57,512 bases of DNA, taken from Lentisphaerota bacterium. GTDB lineage: Bacteria > Verrucomicrobiota > Lentisphaeria > Victivallales > Victivallaceae. Made by a program: the position numbers and the translations under genes. Shown here piece after piece: positions 24,193 through 32,864 of this stretch (within the stretch, counting starts at the first letter, position 1; every line of letters begins with the position of its first letter). The notes below the pieces were generated by a model. It did no database searches and was not told the origin of the DNA. It worked only from the letters and a program-made list of their open reading frames with translations. The stretch lies in contig SUWE01000013.1 in assembly GCA_015061615.1 (NCBI GenBank), positions 1-57,512 on the forward strand. Direction: 5' to 3'.

Positions 24193-25089
24193 TCAGAAAC
24201 GGAAAACCTTCTCCGCCTGACCGCTGATGATGGATTTTCTGGCGGCTTCCTGCATCGCCATCACTTCAACAGAGTCAGTCAGTTCCACGGGCTGTTCGCC
24301 GTCGAAGAAACGGACGATCTGTTTCAAAAGCATCAGATAGAAAGGAATTTCTCCGGTGACTTTGACCAGGGTGCAGTTGTTTTTGCTGTCGCGGATCAAT
24401 GCGCCGTAAGGTGAGTTGGGGGAAAGTTCCACAGAGGCTCTTCTGCCGTCATCATAAGATACATGGAAAACATATCCTGCCTGATCTTTGACACCGACAA
24501 CAGATTTCGCCCCTCTGCCCATTGCGGTCTGAAGCATTTCAAATGCGTGGCAGCCGTACCAGATGATATCTGAACCGGCCGGCGGAGGACCGACTGGAGC
24601 CCAGATGAGAACTTTTTCAGGGGTGACTCTTTCGGCAAGTCCGGCGGTGAAGTCTGCATCAAAACGCAAGCTGGAACTGGTGAAGTATCGGACATTGTAT
24701 TTTTCCGCCAGTTCAATGATTTTCTTCATATTTTCCAGATTGTCGGCAAACGGTTTGTCAAGGAAGATCGGTTTGCCCAGCGGCGCGCATTTTTCAAAAT
24801 ATTCCAGATGCAGTGACGGATCGTTGATTTCAATGAGGATCGCATCGCAGTCCGCGACCGCTTCATCGAAGTTTTCCGTTACTTTCACGCCGATGGATTC
24901 CAGATAAGCCTGGCGTTTATCCAGACCTTCTTTACCCTGAAACGGGGTTTCAAAACGGAGACAGGTTACCGCTTTGAGACGGTCGATACGCTGTTCCGCC
25001 GGAGTGGCAGGATCCTGCATCAGCTGAGGGAAGGCGGTCGCATGGCTTGTATCCAGACCGATGATGGCGATTTTGATTTGTTCTGACAT
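24193..25089 (-). CDS. Gfo/Idh/MocA-family oxidoreductase (short form)
   Basis: 298 residues. IKIAIIGLDTSHATAF opens the NAD(P) Rossmann fold; AILIEINDPSLH, then the signature PIFLDKPFADNLENM with the catalytic-type lysine (EKP usually; here DKP). The C-terminal alpha/beta domain includes IIWYGCHAFEML, where the histidine is the usual catalytic base. Shorter than the 330-390 norm. Likely acts on a sugar or cyclitol. Last gene behind the AraC regulator and a second, longer paralogue. Confidence 0.87.
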   Translation of the reverse strand: MSEQIKIAIIGLDTSHATAFPQLMQDPATPAEQRIDRLKAVTCLRFETPFQGKEGLDKRQAYLESIGVKVTENFDEAVADCDAILIEINDPSLHLEYFEKCAPLGKPIFLDKPFADNLENMKKIIELAEKYNVRYFTSSSLRFDADFTAGLAERVTPEKVLIWAPVGPPPAGSDIIWYGCHAFEMLQTAMGRGAKSVVGVKDQAGYVFHVSYDDGRRASVELSPNSPYGALIRDSKNNCTLVKVTGEIPFYLMLLKQIVRFFDGEQPVELTDSVEVMAMQEAARKSIISGQAEKVFRF

Positions 25090-25103
25090 TTTTTGAAATT
25101 CCT

Positions 25104-25910
25104 TTATCGTTTCAAATATAAAATTTTCTTTCTGAATTCAGACGGGGATTGTTTCATTACTTTGGCAAATTGGCGGGAAAAGTAAAATTCTCCGCCGAAT
25201 CCGCACTCGTAGGCTATTTCTTTGATCAGCATATCTGTTGATTGGAGCAGTGCAGAAGCATAACTTATACGGTGGTGCAGCACATAGTGGCGCGGCGACA
25301 TGCCGGTTTCCATAATGAACAGACGGCGCAAGTGTACTTCGGATATGTTGAATACGCTTGCTTCATGCTGGAAATCCCACTGTTCTTCCGGGTGTTCTGA
25401 GATCCTTTCTGCAAGATCGCGGATGAAATCCCGGTTGAATACCTCCGCTTTGCGCGGCGGGGGCTGATTTGCCGTAAGCAGCATCGCTTTTTCCAGAAGC
25501 AGCACCGCTTCGCCGAATGAGGTGGCGGAACGGCGGCGCAGCATCCTTAAAAGAGAATCCATTGTGGCTGAGAATGTTTCAGGGTCGGTTATCGGAAACT
25601 TTTTTCCTGAAACATCCGGCAGAAGACCGCTTTGCAGATAGCGCTCAACTCTTTCCCCGCGGAAACAGACAAAGAGATGATCTCTGCTGCCGCGAGGTGA
25701 ATAGTAGGTGAAATGTTTATCCGGAGAGGTGAAAAACACTACCGGACCGGATGCCTGCCACTCATCTTCATCCTCACAGCGCACAAGAATTTCGCCGCTG
25801 CGGACAAACTGCAAACCGTAATACCCGTCAAAAACCCGGTTGCGGGCAACGGTGGTGTTCTTACGGTTTGCACCGAAGACAACAAAACTGATGTCCTGAA
25901 AATAGTCCAT
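25104..25910 (-). CDS. AraC-family transcriptional regulator
   Basis: 268 residues. The N-terminal 130 residues form a cupin-like sensor (YYGLQFVRSGEILVRCE, GPVVFFTSPDKHFTYYSP). The C-terminal hundred residues carry both helix-turn-helices: ISEVHLRRLFIMETGMSPRHYVLHHRI and IKEIAYECGFGGEFYFSRQFAK, followed by SPSEFRKK. A sugar-responsive activator of the flanking oxidoreductases is the likely role. AGGA 8 bases before the ATG. It sits between the two oxidoreductase genes, 17 and 14 bases away. Confidence 0.93.
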   Translation of the reverse strand: MDYFQDISFVVFGANRKNTTVARNRVFDGYYGLQFVRSGEILVRCEDEDEWQASGPVVFFTSPDKHFTYYSPRGSRDHLFVCFRGERVERYLQSGLLPDVSGKKFPITDPETFSATMDSLLRMLRRRSATSFGEAVLLLEKAMLLTANQPPPRKAEVFNRDFIRDLAERISEHPEEQWDFQHEASVFNISEVHLRRLFIMETGMSPRHYVLHHRISYASALLQSTDMLIKEIAYECGFGGEFYFSRQFAKVMKQSPSEFRKKILYLKR

Positions 25911-25927
25911 CTGAATATCCTGACTGC

Positions 25928-27040
25928 TCAGAGAGTTCCTTCAGGTACTTCGACAAACGTCTTCATCGGATTCTGGCGGTGGCACTCTTCGATGATCGCG
26001 ATCTGACGGCGAACTTGAGAGAGTTTCACGACCAGCGGTTCACCGTTGGTAATTGCATTGTAGATATTGGTGTAGTAGCGGGTTCCCCAATCGTCGAAGG
26101 AGTTCACTGCTTCCGGAAGTTCGATTTTTTCACTGTAGAAATTAAGTTTTTCCCAGCAGTAAAGCGGCAGACGTCCTTCGCCTTCAAGCGGAGCAACACT
26201 GAGTTGTTTTTCAGGAGCATCGGCGGGGATGTAGTATTTGTATTCAATAGTGTTGCCGTCGGCAACGAGTGAACCGTTGGCACCGAAGACCTGATACATT
26301 TTTCCGGGGAAGAGGCACTCTTTGGTGACTTCAAGGTCGATAATGGGGTGACCTTCGCCTTTGAGAACGACTTTCACGAAGTCTTCGGCATCACCGAGGT
26401 TATTGATGACTGCCAGTTTTGAGAATATTTCATCGGGATCGCTTTCGCCGAAGATATCCCACAGGGAAATCATCTGATCCAGCGGGTGCGGAGCGGTATT
26501 GAGCAATTCACCGCCGTTGAGTCCCTGAATGGTCTGCCAGTCCCAGCGGCGGCCGAAACCGTTGTAAGCAACTTTGACCATTGCAATCTCTCCGAGAACA
26601 CCGGATTTGATAATGTCGCACATTTTGGTGAACAGCGGACGGAAACGCGCCTGCTGGAAAACTGCGAAGAATTTGCCGGTCTTTTTCTGCACTTCAAACA
26701 GACGATCGACATCTGCAACACATTTGGCAAGCGGTTTTTCGCAGAGGACATTGAATCCGGCTTCCATAGCTTCAATGGAAATATCCACATGTTTGTGACT
26801 GCGGCAGGCATTGACGATCAATTCAATGTTTTTATCCTGAAGCATTTCCTTGTAATCAGCGTAGTGTTTGCACTCCGGATTTGCTCCTTCGTTGGTGTTT
26901 GCGCGGCGTTCGGCGATGGGGTCTGCAACTGCGACGACATCGAAACGTTCCTTGAGCGGAGCGCAGCATTCGAGAAGATGACGGTGGATGTCACGGCCGC
27001 TGCGGCCCTGACCGATGATACCTACTTTGATACGTTTCAT
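25928..27040 (-). CDS. Gfo/Idh/MocA-family oxidoreductase
   Basis: 370 residues, full length. VGIIGQGRSGRDIH gives the dinucleotide loop; AMEAGFNVLCEKPLAKCVADVD has the conserved EKP; GGELLNTAPHPLDQMISL carries the catalytic histidine of the family. NAD(P)-dependent oxidation or epimerising redox of a sugar or inositol is expected. AAAGGA 8 bases before the ATG. First gene of the operon. Confidence 0.92.
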   Translation of the reverse strand: MKRIKVGIIGQGRSGRDIHRHLLECCAPLKERFDVVAVADPIAERRANTNEGANPECKHYADYKEMLQDKNIELIVNACRSHKHVDISIEAMEAGFNVLCEKPLAKCVADVDRLFEVQKKTGKFFAVFQQARFRPLFTKMCDIIKSGVLGEIAMVKVAYNGFGRRWDWQTIQGLNGGELLNTAPHPLDQMISLWDIFGESDPDEIFSKLAVINNLGDAEDFVKVVLKGEGHPIIDLEVTKECLFPGKMYQVFGANGSLVADGNTIEYKYYIPADAPEKQLSVAPLEGEGRLPLYCWEKLNFYSEKIELPEAVNSFDDWGTRYYTNIYNAITNGEPLVVKLSQVRRQIAIIEECHRQNPMKTFVEVPEGTL

Positions 27041-27087
27041 GATTTTTTTCCTTTATTTTTGATGTGGATCAAAGGGGACTCTATCTT

Positions 27088-27115
27088 AAATTATCACAAT
27101 TTGCGCTGATTTCAA
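27088..27115 (-). promoter_or_regulatory. Promoter of the oxidoreductase/AraC operon
   Basis: Reading leftwards: TTGAAA (27115-27110), 16 bp, TAATTT (27093-27088). The -10 is imperfect, as expected if AraC activation is needed. Confidence 0.5.
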
Positions 27116-27212
27116 ACCGCAAAAACATTTTTTACATGTCTTTTTTGATCATTTTTAAGAAAAAATGCTTTCTGTGATCGTTTTGTGACTGCCCGGCAAA
27201 TACCGGCAGAAT

Positions 27213-27241
27213 TTGAAAAATCAAATTTCCGATGCTATATT
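27213..27241 (+). promoter_or_regulatory. Promoter of pseudopilin gene 27308
   Basis: TTGAAA (27213-27218), 17 bp, TATATT (27236-27241) with TGC in front of the -10. About 60 bases of leader follow. Confidence 0.75.
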
Positions 27242-27307
27242 ATACTGTTTCCCTGTATTTTGTTTGTGTGTTTCCTTTATTAATCATTGTTTCAGAAAGG
27301 TTTCGTT

Positions 27308-28039
27308 ATGAAAAGACAGTTTACCCTTATCGAACTTCTCGTTGTTATCGCGATTATCGCTATTCTGGCAGCTATTTTGCTGCCTGCGCTTAATCATGCA
27401 CGTGAGGCTGGGAAAATGGCTGGATGTGCTTCCAATATGAAACAAATGGGAGGCGCTTTGCAGATGTATTTGAGCGATAACGACGACACTTTTCCAAATA
27501 GTTCTGGTTATGGCAAAGCTCAAGGGAATAATAAAACACTTGTTGCATCTTACTGGGATCAGGGAATCAGATATTGGGATACGACCAGAAAAAATTTTTT
27601 CTGGCATTATCAGCTTTTTTCATACATGGGCAATAACGTTGATGCGATGACTTGTCCTGCTATCGAACGCAAATTTCATGCTAATTATATTTCCGGATCA
27701 AATTACGCATACAATGGTTTATTTGCTTCGCAGCCGTTTGCTTCTCCTGCACAGGAAATAAGACATGTTCTCAGTGAAGTTGAATCTCCGTCCGAAACCT
27801 GTGTTTTTTCTGAAATGGAAAGTATTACTGGTCAGCGTTTTAATATAAAACCACATGCAAAAAGCAAAAAAGATTCCTATAAAAATTTGAATGTCGCTCA
27901 TCGCAATTTTACAGTTGGTAATGCTGCTTGTGTTGATGGTTCGGTGCAGGTTCGTGAAGGTGTTCGTGAAACAGGAACAATCCATTCAGGAAATATTGAT
28001 TGGGTTCAGCGTTTTTACGATCTGAAAAAAGAAGATTGA
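27308..28039 (+). CDS. Pseudopilin-like secreted protein (H-X9-DG type)
   Basis: 243 residues. The short basic leader MKRQ is followed directly by [20 protein letters not shown], the prepilin peptidase cleavage/methylation segment (cut before F). [23 protein letters not shown] continues the family pattern, and the C-terminus has [16 protein letters not shown], close to the H-X9-DG motif (11 residues here). Such proteins are hugely multiplied in Lentisphaerota and Planctomycetota; their use is not established. AAAGG 7 bases before the ATG. Precedes a secreted phosphatase and a large secreted protein. Confidence 0.9.
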   Translation: MKRQFTLIELLVVIAIIAILAAILLPALNHAREAGKMAGCASNMKQMGGALQMYLSDNDDTFPNSSGYGKAQGNNKTLVASYWDQGIRYWDTTRKNFFWHYQLFSYMGNNVDAMTCPAIERKFHANYISGSNYAYNGLFASQPFASPAQEIRHVLSEVESPSETCVFSEMESITGQRFNIKPHAKSKKDSYKNLNVAHRNFTVGNAACVDGSVQVREGVRETGTIHSGNIDWVQRFYDLKKED

Positions 28040-28097
28040 TTGAGTTTATAATCATCTATTCTGAAATTGTTTTGATTTAAAAAGTTTGTATTTGTTT

Positions 28098-29150
28098 ATG
28101 AAAAAGTATCTGTTTTTGGGTGTTTTTTTGTCAGCTGCAACTCTCTGTGCTGCAAAAGTTGAAGATATTTCCCGTATTAATGGTGAAAAACTGGAATTGC
28201 GCCGCAATTTTCATATCAACTTTACCCGCACAGATAAAGAGGGGATAAATCTTTACAAGCGCCAGTTGATGGAGTTTGCCACCAGCCCGGTTCAGGTTCC
28301 TTTGAAATGGTATTTTGATGGCAAAATGCCACGTTCATATACCGTAGAGTTGTCGGCTGACAAAAATTTTTCAGATGTAAAAAAAATCGTTACCGATGTC
28401 AATATGGTGATCGTCGACAATCTCCTGCTGTCAACAACTTACTATTGGCGTGTGTCGGCGGTTGTTGACGGCAAAAAAGTTGTTTCCGATACTTTTTCCT
28501 TCCGGACTTCTGATATTCCGCCGCGCTGGATACGGGTTCCGGGAGCTGGAAACTTCAGGGATATTGGTAATTGGAGCGTGCCCGGCGGAAAGGTCAAGCA
28601 GGGCATGGTCTATCGCGGAACAAGAATTGATCGCGAGCCGTGGAAAGCTGCACCAGAGGGGATAGATATCCTTGTGAAAGATCTCAAAATCAAAACCGAT
28701 CTTGATTTGCGCGGTCCTCACAAAAATCCGTTTATTTTGAAAAAGTACGGTGTAAATGTTGTTGCGATTTCCTATCAGGGGTATATGATCGGTTTGCAAA
28801 AGCCTGTTATTCAGCAAAGGACTGTGGAACTGCTTAAAAAATTCACTGATCCTGATTTTTATCCGGTTTATGTCCATTGTGACGGCGGAGCCGACCGCAC
28901 AGGAACGTTGATATTTTTCCTTGAAGCGATTCTCGGCATGAGTGATAATGACCTGCTTCTGGATTACGAATACACCACTTTTTTCGGCTACCGCAACCGG
29001 AATACCAAAGAGATGAAGCCTTTTCTGGATATGATAAACAGCAAGCCGGGTAAGAATATGGCAGAAAAAGCCGTTTATTACCTTAAAGAATTGGGCTTGA
29101 CCGATGATGATATGAATAAAATCCGCACATTGCTTATTGACAAACAATAA
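28098..29150 (+). CDS. Secreted protein tyrosine/serine phosphatase
   Basis: 350 residues with a signal peptide (MKKYLFLGVFLSAATLCAA, cut near 20). Residues 55-140 look like a fibronectin III or Ig-like domain (SYTVELSADKNFSDVKK, TTYYWRVSAVVDGK). The rest is a Y_phosphatase3-type domain: NFRDIGNWSV, MVYRGTRIDR, KTDLDLRG, and the active-site CX5R loop VHCDGGADRTG. It would act outside the cytoplasm on phosphoprotein, phospholipid or phosphoglycan. The Shine-Dalgarno is poor. 58 bases after the pseudopilin. Confidence 0.88.
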   Translation: MKKYLFLGVFLSAATLCAAKVEDISRINGEKLELRRNFHINFTRTDKEGINLYKRQLMEFATSPVQVPLKWYFDGKMPRSYTVELSADKNFSDVKKIVTDVNMVIVDNLLLSTTYYWRVSAVVDGKKVVSDTFSFRTSDIPPRWIRVPGAGNFRDIGNWSVPGGKVKQGMVYRGTRIDREPWKAAPEGIDILVKDLKIKTDLDLRGPHKNPFILKKYGVNVVAISYQGYMIGLQKPVIQQRTVELLKKFTDPDFYPVYVHCDGGADRTGTLIFFLEAILGMSDNDLLLDYEYTTFFGYRNRNTKEMKPFLDMINSKPGKNMAEKAVYYLKELGLTDDDMNKIRTLLIDKQ

Positions 29151-29169
29151 AAAAGGAGAGAATAGCAAG

Positions 29170-32100
29170 ATGTTGAAAACAAAATCGTTGCTGGCTTTTA
29201 TGCTGGCTTTCGGAGTCGCGGCTTCTGCTTCGGCTGGTGTTTTTGAGCTTTTCGACGGAATGCCGGTCAACGGCAGACTGCGTACCGGAGCTGAACTTAT
29301 CAAAAATGAAGGTCAGGATGGTCTCGGCGCTTTGAAGATCACCGGAAACAATCATGTCGCACAATATGGCTATACTTACGGCTTCAATGTCGAACCCGGT
29401 AAAGAGTACGGCATGAGTTTTGCCTGCAAAACTTCTGAAAAGTTCCCTGCCTCTGCCATGCTGGTGATGGTGAATTTCGGTGATGCAAAAAAGAAAATCA
29501 ACCCCAAATGGACCAAGACATTCCGCGTTCCGGCAACCCGGGGCGAGTGGAAGCATCTACAGTTCAAAGCGGTTGCTCCGGAAGGGGCGGCTTACGGTGA
29601 AATGACTGTCCGTTTTATCAAAGTTCCTGCCAGTGAGTATGCGATCATCGACAATTTCCGCTGGGCGCCTCTTGACGCTGATAAAAACTTTTTCAATGCC
29701 CGTAAACTTGATACCATCTTTGATGATTGGCGTTTTCTCGGGCAGCAGCACTTTGAACACTATATCCTCGGTAAAAGCGCCAAAGTCGTTATGGAGTGGA
29801 AAAAAGCCAAAGCCGGTGAGTCTTTCCTTCAGATCAACGGTGACGGCAGCAAGATGCAGTATCCTTTCAAAATAGAAAATATCACCGTTGACGGTGACCG
29901 TAACTACCGTTTCAGCTGTTGGATCAAAACAACTGAGCATTTCAAAAGCGGTATCAAACTTTTCATGTTTACCTGTGAAGATGAAAACGGTAAATTTATC
30001 AAAGAAAAAGGCGGTACTTTCTATCAGCCGCGTAAATCTGTCTGGTATACCAAAGGCGAGTGGCAGGAACTGGTTTTTGACTTCAAAACCCATCCCAAAG
30101 CCCGCAGATTGCAGATCTGGTTCAATATGCGTAACTTCCCCAAAGATGCAGAAATCTGTATCGACCAGTTGAAGTTTGAAGAAGGTGCCGTCGGACCGGA
30201 AATGCGTCAGGAGTTTGACACCGCAAAAAAACTCATGTATATCGCTTGTCCGGTTCTCGGGGATATTTCAGATGATCCTATCAAGAAGACAGTTTACACC
30301 ATAAAAGATAATGCGGAAAAAGTTGTAAAAGTTATTGAGGATAAAGACAATAAACCTCTTACAATCAGCGTTGAAGAATTTGCTGACGGTGTTTATTTCA
30401 TCAAAGCCGATGTTCATTTGAAATCGGGCAAAGTCATGAGTACCGAATTCCGCAGATACGGAATTTACAAGAATCCTTACTGGGCGAACAACGGTATCGG
30501 TGTGATCGCCGATGACGGAGCTGCTCCTGCACCGTGGAAAGACCTTGTCCTCAGCGGAAATACCGTTCAGAGCTGGAACGGCAAGTTCGAGTTCACTCCC
30601 GCACTGGGAATTGCTCAAATCACCGACAAAGACGGCAATAAACTGCTGAAAAAGCCTGTTGCCGTTACTGTCAACGGTAAGGCTGTTGAAGCCGCCGGTG
30701 CAATCGAATGGAAATTCGGTAAAACCCGTACATCAGCCGTTGTTCCGGTCAAAGGTGCTGATTGGAGCGGTAAACTTTCCATGATCATCGACTATATCGG
30801 TTTTGTCCGTTATGCTTTTGAGTTTGACGGAAAGGCAGCGCTTATTAATCAGTGCAGTGTTGATTATGCTCTCAATGAAGTTGAGTTTATTCACCGTGCC
30901 GACGCCAGCTGGTCCAATGTCGGCGCTGTCGACTTGACTGCGAAGAAAAAATACACTACCAGACACCGTTATCATGAGGTGATTTTCGGTTCTGTTGACC
31001 GGGGATTGATTTGGTATGCTCCGCAGCTTTACCCTGCCGGTAATGAGTTTGATAACGTTGTCACCTCTGCAACGATTGACGGTGACTTCAAAATGAATCT
31101 GGTCAATGCTCCGCTTCAGATCAAAAAAGGAACTCCTTTCAAATTTGAATTTGCCATTTGTCCGTATCCCACCCGTCCGGATGGTGAAAATTGGAAAAAA
31201 CTGCGTTTCCGTGCCGGAAAATACAACAATTTCAATATGATGAGCAGTATGAAAGCAATGGCATATTGCGGTCTGCCTGCCAGTCGTGATGATAAATTGA
31301 CTCAGACTCAGCTGAGCAATATTCCTGAAGACGGAGTGATGACACTGTATCAGATCCCGCTTTACATCACTGACTTTATGCCGGAATTCCGTTACTTTGA
31401 AAAAGAGTGGACCGGTTATCCTGCCCGTTACTACAATCTCAAAGCATGGAAGAATGAAAAAAATGCCAAAATGCGTAAATGCGATCCCCGTGCAGAATTG
31501 TGGCATGATCTTTACTGCTGGATGATGCAGGAGTATCTCAAGAAATTCAAATGGGGCGGATTCTACTATGACTGCTATGGATCTGATCTTTTTTCTAAGA
31601 ACGGTGTGAGTATGCACCCGACTTTTGAAGTGAGAAAGTTCCATGAAAGGATTTACCACACCGGTAAAGCTGCCGATAAGGAGTTCTTTACTATCACCCA
31701 CATGGGGGCGCAGCAGGGCTGTACGTCAATGCCTTTTACTGACGTCGCTTTGATGGGCGAGCAGTACCGAGCGCAGTGCATGCTGAATGATTATGTCCTC
31801 GACTTCCTCACTCTCAATGAGTTCCGTTATGAAAATGCTGTGAATATGGGACCTGACCGCATGTTCCTGCCTCAGTACCGTCAGGCTGATAAAATCGAAT
31901 CTCCGGTGCTTGCGGCGCACAACGTTACGTTGGCATTTATTCACAAAAACATGCTTTATCCGAGCTTCATCAATGGTGATGTCAAGATGGCATGTTTGAA
32001 CAAAATAAATGAGTTCGGTCTGGAAAATGCCACCTTTCACGCTTATTGGAAGAGTAACAAAGACGGTATAGCCGGCACCAATGACAATGTCAAGGTCAGC

Positions 32101-32301
32101 TATTACAAAAATGACAAAGGACTCTTTATCGTGCTGCTCAACAGCGTTAAGAGTGCGCAGTTAACCAAACTTGCCATTCCTTTGAAATTTGCATCTGCCA
32201 AAGTTTACAATCCTATCGACGGCAGTGAAACTGATTTGCCTGCCGATGGAAAAATCGATTTTGAGCAGTATGCAGGAAAATTTGTGATCGTCAAATTCTG
32301 A
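29170..32301 (+). CDS. Large secreted glycan-active-like protein
   Basis: 1043 residues with a clear signal peptide (cut after ASASA, residue 22). Residues 25-180 and 190-350 are two CBM4/9-like jelly-roll domains (EWKHLQFKAVAPEGA..AIIDNFRW; EWQELVFDFKTHPKARRLQIWF). A beta-rich middle (370-640) precedes a C-terminal catalytic-looking TIM-barrel-like region with KKFKWGGFYYDCYGSDLF and FTDVALMGEQYRAQ, whose D and E could be catalytic. It resembles domain-of-unknown-function glycoside hydrolases common in Lentisphaerota; I cannot assign a GH family. AAGGAG upstream; 19 bases after the phosphatase. Confidence 0.75.
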   Translation: MLKTKSLLAFMLAFGVAASASAGVFELFDGMPVNGRLRTGAELIKNEGQDGLGALKITGNNHVAQYGYTYGFNVEPGKEYGMSFACKTSEKFPASAMLVMVNFGDAKKKINPKWTKTFRVPATRGEWKHLQFKAVAPEGAAYGEMTVRFIKVPASEYAIIDNFRWAPLDADKNFFNARKLDTIFDDWRFLGQQHFEHYILGKSAKVVMEWKKAKAGESFLQINGDGSKMQYPFKIENITVDGDRNYRFSCWIKTTEHFKSGIKLFMFTCEDENGKFIKEKGGTFYQPRKSVWYTKGEWQELVFDFKTHPKARRLQIWFNMRNFPKDAEICIDQLKFEEGAVGPEMRQEFDTAKKLMYIACPVLGDISDDPIKKTVYTIKDNAEKVVKVIEDKDNKPLTISVEEFADGVYFIKADVHLKSGKVMSTEFRRYGIYKNPYWANNGIGVIADDGAAPAPWKDLVLSGNTVQSWNGKFEFTPALGIAQITDKDGNKLLKKPVAVTVNGKAVEAAGAIEWKFGKTRTSAVVPVKGADWSGKLSMIIDYIGFVRYAFEFDGKAALINQCSVDYALNEVEFIHRADASWSNVGAVDLTAKKKYTTRHRYHEVIFGSVDRGLIWYAPQLYPAGNEFDNVVTSATIDGDFKMNLVNAPLQIKKGTPFKFEFAICPYPTRPDGENWKKLRFRAGKYNNFNMMSSMKAMAYCGLPASRDDKLTQTQLSNIPEDGVMTLYQIPLYITDFMPEFRYFEKEWTGYPARYYNLKAWKNEKNAKMRKCDPRAELWHDLYCWMMQEYLKKFKWGGFYYDCYGSDLFSKNGVSMHPTFEVRKFHERIYHTGKAADKEFFTITHMGAQQGCTSMPFTDVALMGEQYRAQCMLNDYVLDFLTLNEFRYENAVNMGPDRMFLPQYRQADKIESPVLAAHNVTLAFIHKNMLYPSFINGDVKMACLNKINEFGLENATFHAYWKSNKDGIAGTNDNVKVSYYKNDKGLFIVLLNSVKSAQLTKLAIPLKFASAKVYNPIDGSETDLPADGKIDFEQYAGKFVIVKF

Positions 32302-32319
32302 GACGAAAGCATTTCAAAG

Positions 32320-32338
32320 GGGGCTGAGCGCAAAACCT
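32320..32338 (+). repeat. GGGGCYG..GCAAAACCTG dispersed repeat, copy 2
   Basis: Reads GGGGCTG-AGC-GCAAAACCT, 18 bases after the stop of the 1043-residue gene. Confidence 0.6.
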
Positions 32339-32349
32339 AATGTTTTGCG
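32329..32349 (+). terminator. Possible terminator after the 1043-residue gene
   Basis: CGCAAAAC and GTTTTGCG form a perfect 8-bp stem with a CTAAT loop; the T-run is broken (GTCTCTTTT). It uses a copy of the GGGGCYG repeat family as its left arm. Confidence 0.5.
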
Positions 32350-32504
32350 GCTGTCTCTTTTCAGCGTAAAATAAATTTACTTGTAAGTATTGGCAGGCAA
32401 AAAAATCCATTGCTCAAAACTGATGTTTGAGCAATGGCAGATTTCAAGTTCAAGTATTGCAATTACGCCGTGAGAGTTGCGGCGAGCGTTGCACGCCGCC
32501 GCGA

Positions 32505-32535
32505 TCCGTCTTCGCACAAGGCTTCGCCGGGACAA
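32505..32535 (+). repeat. CTTCG..GGACAAG dispersed repeat, copy 2
   Basis: CCGTCTTCGCACAAGG followed by CTTCGCCGGGACAAG; near-identical over its core to the copy at 2950. Confidence 0.6.
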
Positions 32536-32716
32536 GGGGGTCTGGGGAATTTCTTCCCCAGAGTGGCACTCGTGGAGCAAATTTCATCCCTCCTGTCGCC
32601 AGAAAAGGCGGCAGAGGGTGAAACTTTGCGACACATGAGTCGAACCACCACAACACACGCATACCACTTGCCAGTACAAAATCCCGCATGCGCGGGCGCC
32701 AGGGGTGCAGGGGGCG

Positions 32717-32746
32717 TCCGTCTTCGTTACACTACGCCGTGACAAG
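32717..32746 (+). repeat. CTTCG..GACAAG dispersed repeat, copy 3
   Basis: CCGTCTTCGTTACAC followed by TACGCCGTGACAAG; more diverged in the middle. Enclosed by the AGGGGTGC/GCACCCCT inverted repeat. Confidence 0.5.
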
Positions 32747-32772
32747 TCGTTAGCACCCCTGCAAAAAAAAAA

Positions 32773-32791
32773 CAGGTTTTGCAACGGCCCC
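32773..32791 (-). repeat. GGGGCYG..GCAAAACCTG dispersed repeat, copy 3
   Basis: Reads GGGGCCG-TT-GCAAAACCTG on the minus strand and is followed there by ten Ts. Lies just before the aas promoter. Confidence 0.6.
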
Positions 32792-32799
32792 TTTTTTTC

Positions 32800-32828
32800 T
32801 TGAAAAAAGTGCTGTGACGGTGTATGTT
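32800..32828 (+). promoter_or_regulatory. Promoter of the LplT-PlsC-Aas gene
   Basis: TTGAAA (32800-32805), 17 bp, TATGTT (32823-32828); the start codon is 36 bases further. Confidence 0.7.
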
Positions 32829-32864
32829 ATAAGGTTGACAAAGAGCAATTACGGAGCCGTATAA

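Larger units (their letters stand above)
32302..32799. other. Gene-less, strongly structured region
   Basis: About 500 bases with no credible gene and more GC than the surroundings. By eye: CCATTGCTCAAA/TTTGAGCAATGG (32407-32437, perfect 12-bp arms, T-run on the minus strand), GCGGCG/CGCCGC (32479-32502), TCTGGGGAA/TTCCCCAGA (32541-32562), an imperfect hairpin with roughly 33-base arms (32568-32640) and AGGGGTGC/GCACCCCT (32701-32760). Two copies of the CTTCG..GACAAG repeat and two of the GGGGCYG repeat also lie here. Possible dispersed element or structured RNA. Confidence 0.65.

Noticed and set aside
32434-32742. 102-codon frame in the structured region
   Set aside because: It crosses all the hairpins and repeats, has no ribosome site and no recognisable domain.
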